From: an uncultured Verrucomicrobiales bacterium
Lineage (GTDB): Bacteria > Verrucomicrobiota > Verrucomicrobiia > Verrucomicrobiales > Akkermansiaceae
Direction of reading: 5' to 3'
Assembly (NCBI GenBank): GCA_937969495.1
Contig: CALBVY010000014.1
Span: 1-43,180, forward strand
DNA length: 43,180 nucleotides
Shown in pieces: positions 27,059 to 35,796 of the stretch (position 1 is the first letter of the stretch; every line of letters starts with the position of its first letter). The notes below the pieces were generated by a model that searched no databases, was not told the DNA's origin, and saw only the letters and a list, made by a program, of their open reading frames with translations. Both the position numbers and the translations under genes were made by a program.

Positions 27059-28060
27059 TTAGTCTTTTGCTGCTTTTGGATCGAGAGCATCTCGTAGTCC
27101 GTCGCCAAGGAAGTTTAGAGCGAGGAGAGTGAGAGAGAAAAGAACGGAAGGTACGATCAGTAGCCTAGGTTGTGTTTCCATGTAATTAGAACCTTCTTGG
27201 AGTAAGATGCCCCATGAGCTGTTAGGTGATTGGACACCGAGTCCGAGGTAGGAAAGGGTGGCTTCAGCAAGGATGAAACCTGGTACGGTGAGGGTGGCGT
27301 AAACAATAATAGGCCCAAGCATATTGGGTAAGATATGGCGTAGCATAATGATGCGGTGTGGTAGTCCAAGGGAGCGGGCAGCTTCGATAAACTCGAGCTT
27401 TTTGATCGAGAGTGCTTGTGCTCGGGTGATGCGTGCCATGGTCAGCCAGCCGATGGTGCCGATAGCGACGAATAGGGGGACGAGATTGGCATACTTAGCA
27501 ACGAACTCGGAGTCCCAGCCCCAGTCTTGAATAAGAAATACGGAGGCTTCCTTGGCGTAAGCTGAGAAGAGTAACGAGATGAGGATGACGATGACCAAGA
27601 AGGGAAGGCCGTAGAGAATATCAACGGTACGCATCATCAGGCTATCTGTGCGCCCACCGATGTATCCAGAGAGAGCTCCGTATGTGATGCCTATCATGCC
27701 GGCTATCGTGGTAGAAACAAGACCCACGAGGATTGAAATTTGGCCTCCGTAGAGGAGACGTGCTAGCAGATCGCGGCCAACTTGATCTGTGCCTAATAGG
27801 TGACTACCGGATGGGGCGCTGAATTTATTTTCCAGATTTTGATAGTTGGGCGGCTTAAACCAGTGATCGTTATATTGTAGTGTGCGGTTTTCCGTTTCAC
27901 TCAAGTTCGGATCATCTGGAGCAGTTAGCTGTCCAACGAATGGAATGAGAAAGCAGGAGGCGATGACTAGCAAAACAAAAAAGAGCGAGGCAGTAGCCAT
28001 GCTATTTTTGCGTAAGCGCATCCATGCGTCATGCCAGAGTGATGATCCTTTGCTTGCCAT
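27059..28060 (-). CDS. oppC: Oligopeptide ABC transporter permease (OppC/DppC type)
   Basis: A 333-residue inner-membrane permease. After a first helix at about 25-45, a periplasmic loop of about 50 residues precedes the core H-L-L-G-T-D-Q-V-G-R-D-L-L-A-R-L-L-Y-G, a hallmark of OppC/DppC. Five more helices follow. The cytoplasmic EAA loop E-A-A-R-S-L-G-L-P-H-R-I-I-M-L-R-H-I-L-P-N contacts the ATPase. It ends with G-D-G-L-R-D-A-L-D-P-K. It is the last of three minus-strand genes (oppA, oppB, oppC) and starts 37 bases after oppB. No ATPase gene lies on this strand, so it may use the OppD/F pair encoded on the plus strand. Confidence 0.9.
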   Translation of the reverse strand: MASKGSSLWHDAWMRLRKNSMATASLFFVLLVIASCFLIPFVGQLTAPDDPNLSETENRTLQYNDHWFKPPNYQNLENKFSAPSGSHLLGTDQVGRDLLARLLYGGQISILVGLVSTTIAGMIGITYGALSGYIGGRTDSLMMRTVDILYGLPFLVIVILISLLFSAYAKEASVFLIQDWGWDSEFVAKYANLVPLFVAIGTIGWLTMARITRAQALSIKKLEFIEAARSLGLPHRIIMLRHILPNMLGPIIVYATLTVPGFILAEATLSYLGLGVQSPNSSWGILLQEGSNYMETQPRLLIVPSVLFSLTLLALNFLGDGLRDALDPKAAKD

Positions 28061-28097
28061 TATGAGAGAGAGTTAGAATGTTGAGGGTGAAATTAGG

Positions 28098-29015
28098 TTA
28101 GCTGGTTTCGCGGAGGCGAGGGTTGATCGCTACGAGGGCGATATCAGCAGCTATGTTGCCAATAACAATGAGGACGCCGAGGACGATGACTACTCCTTGG
28201 AGGAGGAAGAAGTCACGTTCTTTGGTGGCATTGACGAAGTGCTGTCCCATACCTGGTATTTGGAAGATTGTTTCCACGATGAATGAACCCGTGATGAGCA
28301 TAGCAAAGGCAGGGCCGACGTAAGCAATGGCGGGGATAATGCCGCCACGGAGTGCGTGTTTGAGGATGATTTTTAACGCAGGTACGCCTTTGGCTTTGGC
28401 AGTGCGGATAAAGTCTTGGTTGAGCACATCGAGCATACCTCCACGCGTGATACGTGCAAGATAGGCCGCGGTGGCGAGGCCAAGGGTGAGGGCGGGTAGG
28501 AACCAATCTAGAGCGCCACCCCAGCCAGCTACTTTAAGAAATGGGATATTGCCGGCGATACCTGAGGCTAAGACAGGTGCGAGCACAAAAGAAGGCACGG
28601 AAATACCCAGCATAGCGAGAATCATGGTGCCGTAGTCGATCAGTGAATTTTTCTTGAGTGCGGACAGGATACCCGCGGGTACACCTACGCAGACGGCGAT
28701 GATGATACCGGCGATCCCTAAGATGGCAGAGGCGGGGAAAGAGGACTTGATAATTTTCGTTACTGGCTGCTCGCGGGTGATGGAGATGCCCATTTCACCC
28801 TGAGCTAATGTTTTGAGATACGCGGTGAACTGTACTAGGTTGGATTCATTGAGCTTAAAGCGTTTTTCGTTTTGTTCTTTAATGTGTGGAGGGAGAGCCT
28901 TATCAGAGGTGAAGGGGTCACCAGGCATTAGGCGGATGAGGACAAACGTTAGAGCCAGCAGCAAGAAAACAACAATACAGCCTTGGCCAAGACGAGAAAG
29001 AATAGTGGAGAGCAT
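28098..29015 (-). CDS. oppB: Oligopeptide ABC transporter permease (OppB/DppB type)
   Basis: A 305-residue permease of normal OppB length. The N-terminal helix ends in R-L-M-P-G-D-P-F, the usual OppB/DppB mark. Loop residues around 75-90 include A-Q-G-E-M-G-I-S. The EAA loop reads R-T-A-K-A-K-G-V-P-x-L-K-I-I-L-K-H-A-L-R. The last helices contain G-S-F-I-V-E-T-I-F-Q-I-P-G-M-G and D-I-A-L-V-A-I-N-P-R. It pairs with the OppC-type permease to form the channel for peptides delivered by the OppA-type lipoprotein encoded 62 bases upstream. Confidence 0.92.
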   Translation of the reverse strand: MLSTILSRLGQGCIVVFLLLALTFVLIRLMPGDPFTSDKALPPHIKEQNEKRFKLNESNLVQFTAYLKTLAQGEMGISITREQPVTKIIKSSFPASAILGIAGIIIAVCVGVPAGILSALKKNSLIDYGTMILAMLGISVPSFVLAPVLASGIAGNIPFLKVAGWGGALDWFLPALTLGLATAAYLARITRGGMLDVLNQDFIRTAKAKGVPALKIILKHALRGGIIPAIAYVGPAFAMLITGSFIVETIFQIPGMGQHFVNATKERDFFLLQGVVIVLGVLIVIGNIAADIALVAINPRLRETS

Positions 29016-29077
29016 GATGGGTGCCGGGTATCAAGTTTTTTGTTAGAAATAGGGGATCGTTTCCTGCCGGTGAACAG

Positions 29078-30718
29078 TTAGGGCTTTGGAGAGGAAGTGG
29101 TTTTCTCCAAGGAAATGAATTTATAAGGATGGTTATTAAGGATAAGTGGGTGCCAGCCTTTAACGGATTGATGCTTGAGGTAGCATTGAGTGTACCAGTA
29201 GAGCGGAATGATGGGGGTTTCACTGAGTAATACTTTTTCAGCTTCTTCAAGTGCACGGATTCGCTGCACTGGTTCCTCGGTGAGCTCTGCTGTACCAAGA
29301 AGTTGTTCGTATTGTTCACTGCTCCAGCCTGTGCGGTTATTACCATCGCCTTTTTTCCACATGTCGAGAAAGGTGGTAGGGTCTGGGTAATCACCAATCC
29401 AGCCGCCGGTGCTGATGTCGTAATCCAGATCAGACATGGCCTTTTGGTAGCTTTTCCACTCGGACTGACGGATATTTACGGTGATACCGAGAGTTTTACG
29501 CCACATGTCTTGGAGGGCTTCTGCGATCACTTTGGCGGCTTCTTTATCAGTGGTTAGTAAAGTGAGGCTTAGCTCTGCGGGATTGAGCCCTGATTTTTTC
29601 AGATGTTCCTTAGCAAGATCGGGATCGTAGAACATGACTTTGGCGGCTTTGTATTCGCCCATGTTAGGGACGAGTCCTGTGGCTTGCTCTTGGCCGCCTT
29701 GAAGGATGTTATCGATAATGGATTGGCTATTCACAGCGTGAGCCAGAGCCTTTCGGAGGTGCTCGTTGGATAGCTGAGGGCGGGTGACATTAAGGCGGAG
29801 GAAATTAGAGCCTAGATAAGTTTCGAGTCTGGTGTTCTCTGGGTATTTATCTTTCGAGTAGCTGATGAGCTCTGGAGCTAGTGTGTAGGTGACGTGTAGC
29901 TGGTTATTGTAAAACATCCGCGCCTCGGTGTAGGCATTAGAGATGGGGAGGAAATGAATACCGCTGAGCTTTACTGTGGCAGCATCCCAGTAGGTGGGGC
30001 TGCTTTTGCATTCGATCCGATCGAAGAGCACCCATTGGGAGAGGGTAAAGGGGCCATTGGAGACAAGGTTACCGGCTTTGGTCCATTCACCATTTTTCGC
30101 AAGCATACCTCCGTGTTTTTCGATGGTGTGTTTGGGGACTGGATACCAGGTGTAGTGTTTGGTGAGATCAGGTAGAAATGGGATAGGGGCCCGCATGGTA
30201 ATTTCTAGTGTGTGGCTATCGATCGCGCGCAAACCGACACCTGAGAAATCCTTAGCTTCACCTTTATTAAAAGCCTCTGCGCCCTTGATGTAATAGAGCA
30301 TGGATGCGTATTTGGCACCGAACTCAGGGTGGAGAATCCGCTCGTAGGCATAGAGGAAGTCCGCGGTCGTTACAGGGGTGCCATCAGACCATTTACCGTT
30401 GGGTTGAAGGCTAAATGTCCAAACGGTAAAGTTTTCGTTGTGTGTCCAAGAGGCCGCCGCCCCGGGGAGATGTTTTCCATCGTTTGAGGGGTGTTGTCCA
30501 CAAAGCCCTTCAAATAGTGCGGTGATGATGTTGGACTCGATTACGCCGGTAACAATCTGCGGATCAAGCGCTGCCGGTTCAGCGGAATTCCCTAAGACGA
30601 GAATATTGGCTTCAGTTGCTCTTTCAACGGGTGTTTGGCTATCGCATGAGCCGAGAAGGCCGGCCAGTGCAGCTAGTGAGAGAAGAATGAAGATCGAATG
30701 AATTCGGGTAAAAGACAT
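29078..30718 (-). CDS. oppA: Oligopeptide-binding lipoprotein (OppA type)
   Basis: A 546-residue solute-binding protein of family 5. The N-terminus is a lipoprotein signal with L-G-S-C, so Cys25 should be lipidated. The mature part opens with S-A-E-P-A-A-L-D-P-Q, as in OppA. It contains the W-T-F-S-L-Q-P-N-G-K-W-S-D-G-T-P-V-T block typical of the family, L-R-K-A-L-A-H-A-V-N, and W-I-G-D-Y-P-D-P-T-T-F-L, and ends with P-I-I-P-L-Y-W-Y-T-Q-C. It should bind peptides and deliver them to OppB/C. It is the first gene of the minus-strand transporter run and diverges from the YejB-like gene across 154 bases. Confidence 0.92.
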   Translation of the reverse strand: MSFTRIHSIFILLSLAALAGLLGSCDSQTPVERATEANILVLGNSAEPAALDPQIVTGVIESNIITALFEGLCGQHPSNDGKHLPGAAASWTHNENFTVWTFSLQPNGKWSDGTPVTTADFLYAYERILHPEFGAKYASMLYYIKGAEAFNKGEAKDFSGVGLRAIDSHTLEITMRAPIPFLPDLTKHYTWYPVPKHTIEKHGGMLAKNGEWTKAGNLVSNGPFTLSQWVLFDRIECKSSPTYWDAATVKLSGIHFLPISNAYTEARMFYNNQLHVTYTLAPELISYSKDKYPENTRLETYLGSNFLRLNVTRPQLSNEHLRKALAHAVNSQSIIDNILQGGQEQATGLVPNMGEYKAAKVMFYDPDLAKEHLKKSGLNPAELSLTLLTTDKEAAKVIAEALQDMWRKTLGITVNIRQSEWKSYQKAMSDLDYDISTGGWIGDYPDPTTFLDMWKKGDGNNRTGWSSEQYEQLLGTAELTEEPVQRIRALEEAEKVLLSETPIIPLYWYTQCYLKHQSVKGWHPLILNNHPYKFISLEKTTSSPKP

Positions 30719-30872
30719 CGCAGAGAAGTTGGCGATATTTTATGGAATGTGGAGCCTTTTTTTTAGGTGGCTCAAGAATCTGTCAAAAAACAAAGCAGAG
30801 CTTGCCTCCATGTGATCGATGTCTTAGAAAACCTATGGCCTTTGATAGTGCTCTAAGGTTGCCTCTTTTCCC
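30719..30872. promoter_or_regulatory. Shared upstream region of two divergent peptide transporter operons
   Basis: This 154-base gap lies between the oppA-type gene (minus) and the YejB-like gene (plus) and must contain both promoters. It has a T-tract at about 30757..30764 flanked by GAGCC (30752..30756) and GGCTC (30769..30773), a weak 5-bp symmetry. I cannot identify -35/-10 boxes with confidence. Confidence 0.4.
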
Positions 30873-32195
30873 ATGAAAGCTTATTTTATCCGAAGGTTAC
30901 TACTTGTGCCCCCGACGTTGTTGGGGATCACATTGGTGGTCTTTCTGATCATGCGCCTTGCTCCAGGCAGTCCTTTGGATAAGGAAATGCAAGCTGCGAT
31001 GGCTGCGGGAGCTGAACAGCAGGGCGCTGGAAATGCGAGAGATGAAGATCAAGGCACGATTCAGCCAAGCCAGATTCTCGATGCTGAGGAAAAGTTTGGT
31101 TATGACGTGGGTGTCTTTCATGCTTATTTACGTTGGTTAGGGGTGTTGCCGAAGGAGGCAGTTCGTAGTAAAGCAGAATTTGCCAAGGATGCAGATGAGG
31201 TGAAAGTACTTCTAGCAGGAACAACGCATGAAGTAGCTGTAACCAAAGAGGGGGAAATTAAGTGGCCAGAAGGAGTTCAAATTCCCAATAAAGAAAAATG
31301 GACAGCCCGCATCATTACGGTGGCAGAAATCGAGCGACGTTGGCGTAACCGAACGAAAACAAAAAGTAATCCAAATGGTCTGGATTTCCCCGATAAATCA
31401 GTTCTGCCTCAAGCCGTAGTCTATCAGCCTAAAGTCAGGGGGCTGCTTCAGGGCGACTTACAGCGCTCCATGAAGTATAATGATAGGATCTGGGATATGA
31501 TGAAGGCTCGCTTCCCCATCTCGCTTTTTTATGGAATTTTGAGTATGATCATTATCTACTCGGTTTGCCTTCCATTAGGTATTCTCAAGGCAATTAAGCA
31601 TCGTTCGTTTCTTGATACATTTTCCTCAGTGATTGTTTTCAGTGGTTATGCCGTGCCTGGTTATGTGCTAGGTGCGTTTTTGTTGCTGATTTTTGGATTT
31701 CATCTCGATGTTTTGCCACAGATGGGGTTTGTTAGCGCGAATTTTGATAGTCTTTCGACTTGGGGAAAAGTAACTGACTTAGCAAGGCACGCGGTCATGC
31801 CTCTGGCGTGTTATCTCGTGGGGTCCTTTGCTTTTATGACGTTGATGATGAAAAATAATCTTATGGATAACCTTGCAGCGGATTACGTCCGGACAGCTAC
31901 TGCCAAGGGGGTTCCTTACCGAATGGCGGTTTTTAAACACGCTTTCCGTAATTCACTTATTCCCATTGCTACGACATTTGGGCAAAATATTACCCTTATC
32001 ATCGGTGGTAGCTTTTTGATTGAGAAAATTTTCGATATCAATGGTTTTGGTCTCATGCAGTTCACGGCTGTGTTGGATCGGGATGAGACGGTTATTCTTG
32101 GTGTGCTCGTTGTAGCGGCGACACTCCAACTTATTGGTAATATCCTCTCGGATATTTGTGTCGCCTTGGTAGATCCTAGAATTAGCTATAAATAA
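30873..32195 (+). CDS. YejB-like peptide ABC transporter permease with extra periplasmic insert
   Basis: A 440-residue permease, longer than E. coli YejB (about 364). The N-terminal helix ends in R-L-A-P-G-S-P-L-D-K. The permease core begins near 205 (R-F-P-I-S-L-F-Y-G) and carries the EAA loop V-R-T-A-T-A-K-G-V-P-Y-R-M-A-V-F-K-H-A-F near 340. It ends A-L-V-D-P-R-I-S-Y-K. Between the F-G-Y-D segment and L-L-Q-G-D-L-Q-R-S lies an extra stretch of roughly 90 residues (about 95-185), charged and probably periplasmic. YejABEF in E. coli imports peptide-nucleotide antibiotics such as microcin C and other peptides; the substrate here is unknown. The next gene starts nine bases on. Confidence 0.88.
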   Translation: MKAYFIRRLLLVPPTLLGITLVVFLIMRLAPGSPLDKEMQAAMAAGAEQQGAGNARDEDQGTIQPSQILDAEEKFGYDVGVFHAYLRWLGVLPKEAVRSKAEFAKDADEVKVLLAGTTHEVAVTKEGEIKWPEGVQIPNKEKWTARIITVAEIERRWRNRTKTKSNPNGLDFPDKSVLPQAVVYQPKVRGLLQGDLQRSMKYNDRIWDMMKARFPISLFYGILSMIIIYSVCLPLGILKAIKHRSFLDTFSSVIVFSGYAVPGYVLGAFLLLIFGFHLDVLPQMGFVSANFDSLSTWGKVTDLARHAVMPLACYLVGSFAFMTLMMKNNLMDNLAADYVRTATAKGVPYRMAVFKHAFRNSLIPIATTFGQNITLIIGGSFLIEKIFDINGFGLMQFTAVLDRDETVILGVLVVAATLQLIGNILSDICVALVDPRISYK

Positions 32196-32204
32196 TTTTT
32201 TACT

Positions 32205-33731
32205 ATGCTTCGTAAACTTAGTATCGCGCTTATTCTACTCTCTATCTTGGGAGTGGTCTCTCATATGATGGGCGGAGCTTTGCCGAGTTTACGTTGGTTT
32301 TTTGAGGTGAATGAAATCTTTGGATACATCTCCATGGTGCTTGCCTTCATCTGCGGTGTTGCGCTGTTAGCCACTGGTAAGCGAGATGTGGAATGGAAGC
32401 CGATGACCCTTCGTAAGTTTCAGCGATTTAAGTCTATGCGGAGAGGCTATGTGTCATTTCTCATTCTTGTGGTATTGGTAGTTCTTGCGATGTTAGATCA
32501 AACCTTGGTTGGGAAACGGGCGCTGATAGTGAAGTATGAGGGTGATTATTTTTTCCCCGCGTTTTCACAAAAACAATACCCCGGCAAGACTTTTGGCCTC
32601 GTTGATAATAGTGAGACGAATTATCGTGATCTGAAACTGAAATGGAATGAGCAAGTGGGGGTGAACTGGATGCTCATGCCTGTGATCCCATGGGATCCAG
32701 TGCTCGATTCACAAGACTTACTTCGTAAAGAGCTGATACTACACGATGATGGAATCTATCAACTAGATGGAAGTTCAAAGCCATACTCTGGAATAGCGTA
32801 TACTTATTACCGTGATAAGCCGAGTCAGGTCCACTCGATGATGAAGTTTAGGAAAGGACGACAGTCTCTTAGGATGGAGGGCTTCACGATCGATGGGGAA
32901 CGAGCTGTTGTCCAAGAATGGAAAGATGGTAACCAACTCTCTGAAACATATTATGATGGTGTCGATGAGGAAGCGTTCAAAAGTGCTGCAACTACGCCTT
33001 TGGAAAAAACTCTCTATCCTGCTCTTCCTCCCACGGTTAAGCACAAACACTATCTGGGGACTAATAGCCAAGGGTGGGATATTATAGCTACCCTTTTCGG
33101 AGGATTTCAGGTGGTGCTCAAGGCCGCTACCATTTATCTTTTTGTCAGTTATGCGGTTGGGCTAACAGTGGGGTGTTTGATGGGGTATCTTGGTGGGAAG
33201 TTTGATATTTTTACGCAAAGATTCATCGAGATCCTGGCCAATATTCCTTTTTTGTTTGTAGTAATGATTATCAATAACCGTTTAGAACCTGAAAATAGAA
33301 CGATTGCGGTGATTGTGGGAATTATGTGTATATTCTCATGGATTGGGATGACTTACTACATGCGGACTGCAACCTATAAAGAGAAGTCTCGCGATTATGT
33401 GGCTGCTAGTAGGTTATTAGGCGCAGGGCCAATGCGGATTATCTTTCTTCATATTTTACCCAATACCATTTCAACTATCGTTACGTTAATTCCTTTCAGT
33501 TTCGCTGCGATTGCTACTTCGTTAACGGCTTTGGATTTCATTGGCTTTGGTCTGCCAGAGCATTATCCTAGCTGGGGGCGAACCTTGGGAGATGGAGTAG
33601 AGAATCTTGATAATCCGTGGATTGTTTCCTCAGTGTTTGGGTGTATGGTCATTATTCTTCTATTGATCACATTTATTGGAGAGGCCATCCGAGAAGCATT
33701 TGATCCCAAAAAATTCACTTTCTACAGGTAA
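32205..33731 (+). CDS. YejE-like peptide ABC transporter permease with large periplasmic insert
   Basis: A 508-residue permease, far longer than E. coli YejE (about 341). Two helices occur near residues 1-65 and one near 82-102. The permease core begins with H-K-H-Y-L-G-T-N-S-Q-G-W-D-I near 280 and includes F-I-E-I-L-A-N-I-P-F, the EAA loop A-S-R-L-L-G-A-G-P-M-R-I-I-F-L-H-I-L-P-N, and L-D-F-I-G-F-G-L-P, as in YejE. It ends E-A-I-R-E-A-F-D-P-K-K. The long insert (about 110-275) includes repeats near 180-255 of the type Y-S-G-I-A-Y-T-Y-Y-R-D and L-S-E-T-Y-Y-D-G that resemble MORN/YwqK modules. It overlaps the YejA-like gene by one base. Confidence 0.9.
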   Translation: MLRKLSIALILLSILGVVSHMMGGALPSLRWFFEVNEIFGYISMVLAFICGVALLATGKRDVEWKPMTLRKFQRFKSMRRGYVSFLILVVLVVLAMLDQTLVGKRALIVKYEGDYFFPAFSQKQYPGKTFGLVDNSETNYRDLKLKWNEQVGVNWMLMPVIPWDPVLDSQDLLRKELILHDDGIYQLDGSSKPYSGIAYTYYRDKPSQVHSMMKFRKGRQSLRMEGFTIDGERAVVQEWKDGNQLSETYYDGVDEEAFKSAATTPLEKTLYPALPPTVKHKHYLGTNSQGWDIIATLFGGFQVVLKAATIYLFVSYAVGLTVGCLMGYLGGKFDIFTQRFIEILANIPFLFVVMIINNRLEPENRTIAVIVGIMCIFSWIGMTYYMRTATYKEKSRDYVAASRLLGAGPMRIIFLHILPNTISTIVTLIPFSFAAIATSLTALDFIGFGLPEHYPSWGRTLGDGVENLDNPWIVSSVFGCMVIILLLITFIGEAIREAFDPKKFTFYR

Positions 33732-35782
33732 TGAAAAACAAAGCGAGACACACTCTGCAATTTCTAGCTATGACGCTTTGTGTCATGCTCTTAGGGTGTG
33801 GCGAGGAAGATCAATTTCCGCCGCGTGATAATGCCAATGAGGTGAAGATATTTTTTGAGCGCTACAATGAAAAAAATGCTCAAGATACCCAAGCTGCGAT
33901 CAAAGAAATTGAGGCAGAGCTAACTAAAGGGGGGCTAACTGAAGCTGATCGCAGGGATAAGGAAACCCTGCTCGGGAAGCTTCGTAAGCGAGCCTCTTAT
34001 CCAGAGATGTTTACTTTTGCTACTCTGGATGATCTCCCTGATGATTTACAGTGGGAGAGTAACTGGACCGCACCTGAAATTGGTTCAGAAAAGGCAAAAA
34101 AAGGGGGTGTTTTCAATTTCTATTTTGAAGGCCTGTCATTCCCTCAGACATTACGTGTCGTTGGTCCCAAATCTAATAATTCCTTCCGAGGTGAGCACTA
34201 CGACTATGTGGAGATGCAATGTGTTCACCTTCATCCTGACACTAGTGAGATCATTCCTGGCCTTGCTAAGGAATGGGCCGTTTCCCCAGACCAGCAAACT
34301 GTCTATTTTCGGTTAGATGAGAAGGCTAAATATAATGATGGCGTTACAGTTGAGTCTGATGACTTTTTCATGACGTTTTATGTTCAGCTGTGCCAGTATG
34401 TGGAGAGTCCATTTGGTAAACAGTATTACAAAGAGCAGTTTCTCAATATTACACGTTATGATGCTAAGACATTTTCGGTTACCTTGAGCACCCCCAAGCC
34501 ACTGGCTCCTTATTATGCCGCACTGATTCCTTACCCTCGCCATTTCTATAAAGAGGTAGGTCCAGACTTTGAAATTCGCTATGATTGGCGAGTACGTCCG
34601 ACAGCGGGAGCTTATACTATTTTACCCAAAGACATTGTGAAAGGCAGGTCCATTACTTTCTCTCGTGTGAAGGACTGGTGGGCGAAGGATCGACGCTATA
34701 CTAAGAACATCTGTAATGCCGATAAGATGGTCTACACCCTAGTCCGTGATCCTAACAAGGCGCTGGAATTCTTTAAGAAAGGCCGTATTGATTTCATGCC
34801 TTTAGATCAGCCTAAGTGGTGGTATGAAAAATCTGAATTCGATGGTGTCTTTGATGGTCATGTTGTAAAAACTACCTTTTATAACCAATACCCCCGAGTT
34901 CCGCGTGGATTGTATATTAACTGCTCTCGCCCATTACTTGACCGTAAAAATATCCGTATCGGTCTACAATATGCCACTAATTTCGAGAAAATATGTGAGT
35001 ATGATTTCCGTGGTGATGCGATAAGACAAAATACGTATTCAGATGGGTATGGTCGATTTTCTAATAATGAAATTAAAGCGCGTCAATTTTCAGTGGTCAA
35101 AGCGGCTGAGTATTTTGCCAAGGAGGGTTTTACGCGACGGGATGATAAGGGGGTGCTGATGGATCAGGACGGAGCAAAGCTTTCATTTACGATTACTTAT
35201 AGGCGTTCGCCGCTAGCTACCGCTTTGATGACTCGGCTGAAAGAGGAGGCGATTAAGGCTGGTGTAGAATATAAATTAGATGGTTTAGATGGGAGTGCCA
35301 GCTTCTCTAAGACACAGGAGAAAAAGCATGAGATATGTTTTACTGGCTGGAATGTGAGACCTCCGTTCCCCAGGCATTATGAAAGCTTTCACTCCAAGGG
35401 TGCCTTTGAAAAAGGAACTAAAACACCCAAGCCTAATACTAACAATATTAGTGCGTATGGAGACCCTGAAATGGACGTGCTTTCGCAGGGCGTTCGTGAT
35501 GCTACTACGCTGGAAGAAGTTGAAACGAAGTGCCATAGAATTGAGGAGATTATCCATCGTGATGCACCATGGATACCGGGGTATAATGTGCCTTTTAGGC
35601 GCTGTGGTTATTGGCGATGGGTGCAATGGCCAGATGACTTTAACGTAAAGAAAATCCGTGATCTTTATTCGAGCTATGTGTTCTGGATTGATGAAGAGAT
35701 AAAGAATGAAACGCTCGAAGCGCGTCGCGAAGGTAAAGGATTTCCCGAACAAAACCTTATCTTCGATCAACATCGTGAGTAA
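33731..35782 (+). CDS. YejA-like solute-binding lipoprotein
   Basis: A 683-residue substrate-binding protein. The N-terminal signal ends in L-L-G-C, so Cys23 should be lipidated. Residues about 32-95 form a charged helical linker with K-E-I-E-A-E-L-T-K, unusual for this family. The binding domain starts with A-K-K-G-G-V-F-N-F and has S-P-D-Q-Q-T-V-Y-F-R-L-D, then Y-N-D-G-V-T-V and R-G-L-Y-I-N-C-S-R-P. These are hallmarks of YejA-type family-5 binding proteins. Near the end are P-G-Y-N-V-P-F and W-R-W-V-Q-W-P. It should deliver peptides to the two Yej-like permeases. The start overlaps the upstream stop (TAATG). Confidence 0.9.
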   Translation: MKNKARHTLQFLAMTLCVMLLGCGEEDQFPPRDNANEVKIFFERYNEKNAQDTQAAIKEIEAELTKGGLTEADRRDKETLLGKLRKRASYPEMFTFATLDDLPDDLQWESNWTAPEIGSEKAKKGGVFNFYFEGLSFPQTLRVVGPKSNNSFRGEHYDYVEMQCVHLHPDTSEIIPGLAKEWAVSPDQQTVYFRLDEKAKYNDGVTVESDDFFMTFYVQLCQYVESPFGKQYYKEQFLNITRYDAKTFSVTLSTPKPLAPYYAALIPYPRHFYKEVGPDFEIRYDWRVRPTAGAYTILPKDIVKGRSITFSRVKDWWAKDRRYTKNICNADKMVYTLVRDPNKALEFFKKGRIDFMPLDQPKWWYEKSEFDGVFDGHVVKTTFYNQYPRVPRGLYINCSRPLLDRKNIRIGLQYATNFEKICEYDFRGDAIRQNTYSDGYGRFSNNEIKARQFSVVKAAEYFAKEGFTRRDDKGVLMDQDGAKLSFTITYRRSPLATALMTRLKEEAIKAGVEYKLDGLDGSASFSKTQEKKHEICFTGWNVRPPFPRHYESFHSKGAFEKGTKTPKPNTNNISAYGDPEMDVLSQGVRDATTLEEVETKCHRIEEIIHRDAPWIPGYNVPFRRCGYWRWVQWPDDFNVKKIRDLYSSYVFWIDEEIKNETLEARREGKGFPEQNLIFDQHRE

Positions 35783-35796
35783 CCTGATAACTACCT

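Noticed and set aside
35285-35773. Open minus-strand frame of 162 codons opposite the YejA-like gene
   Set aside because: The plus-strand binding-protein motifs continue through the whole stretch, and the antisense product shows no family features.
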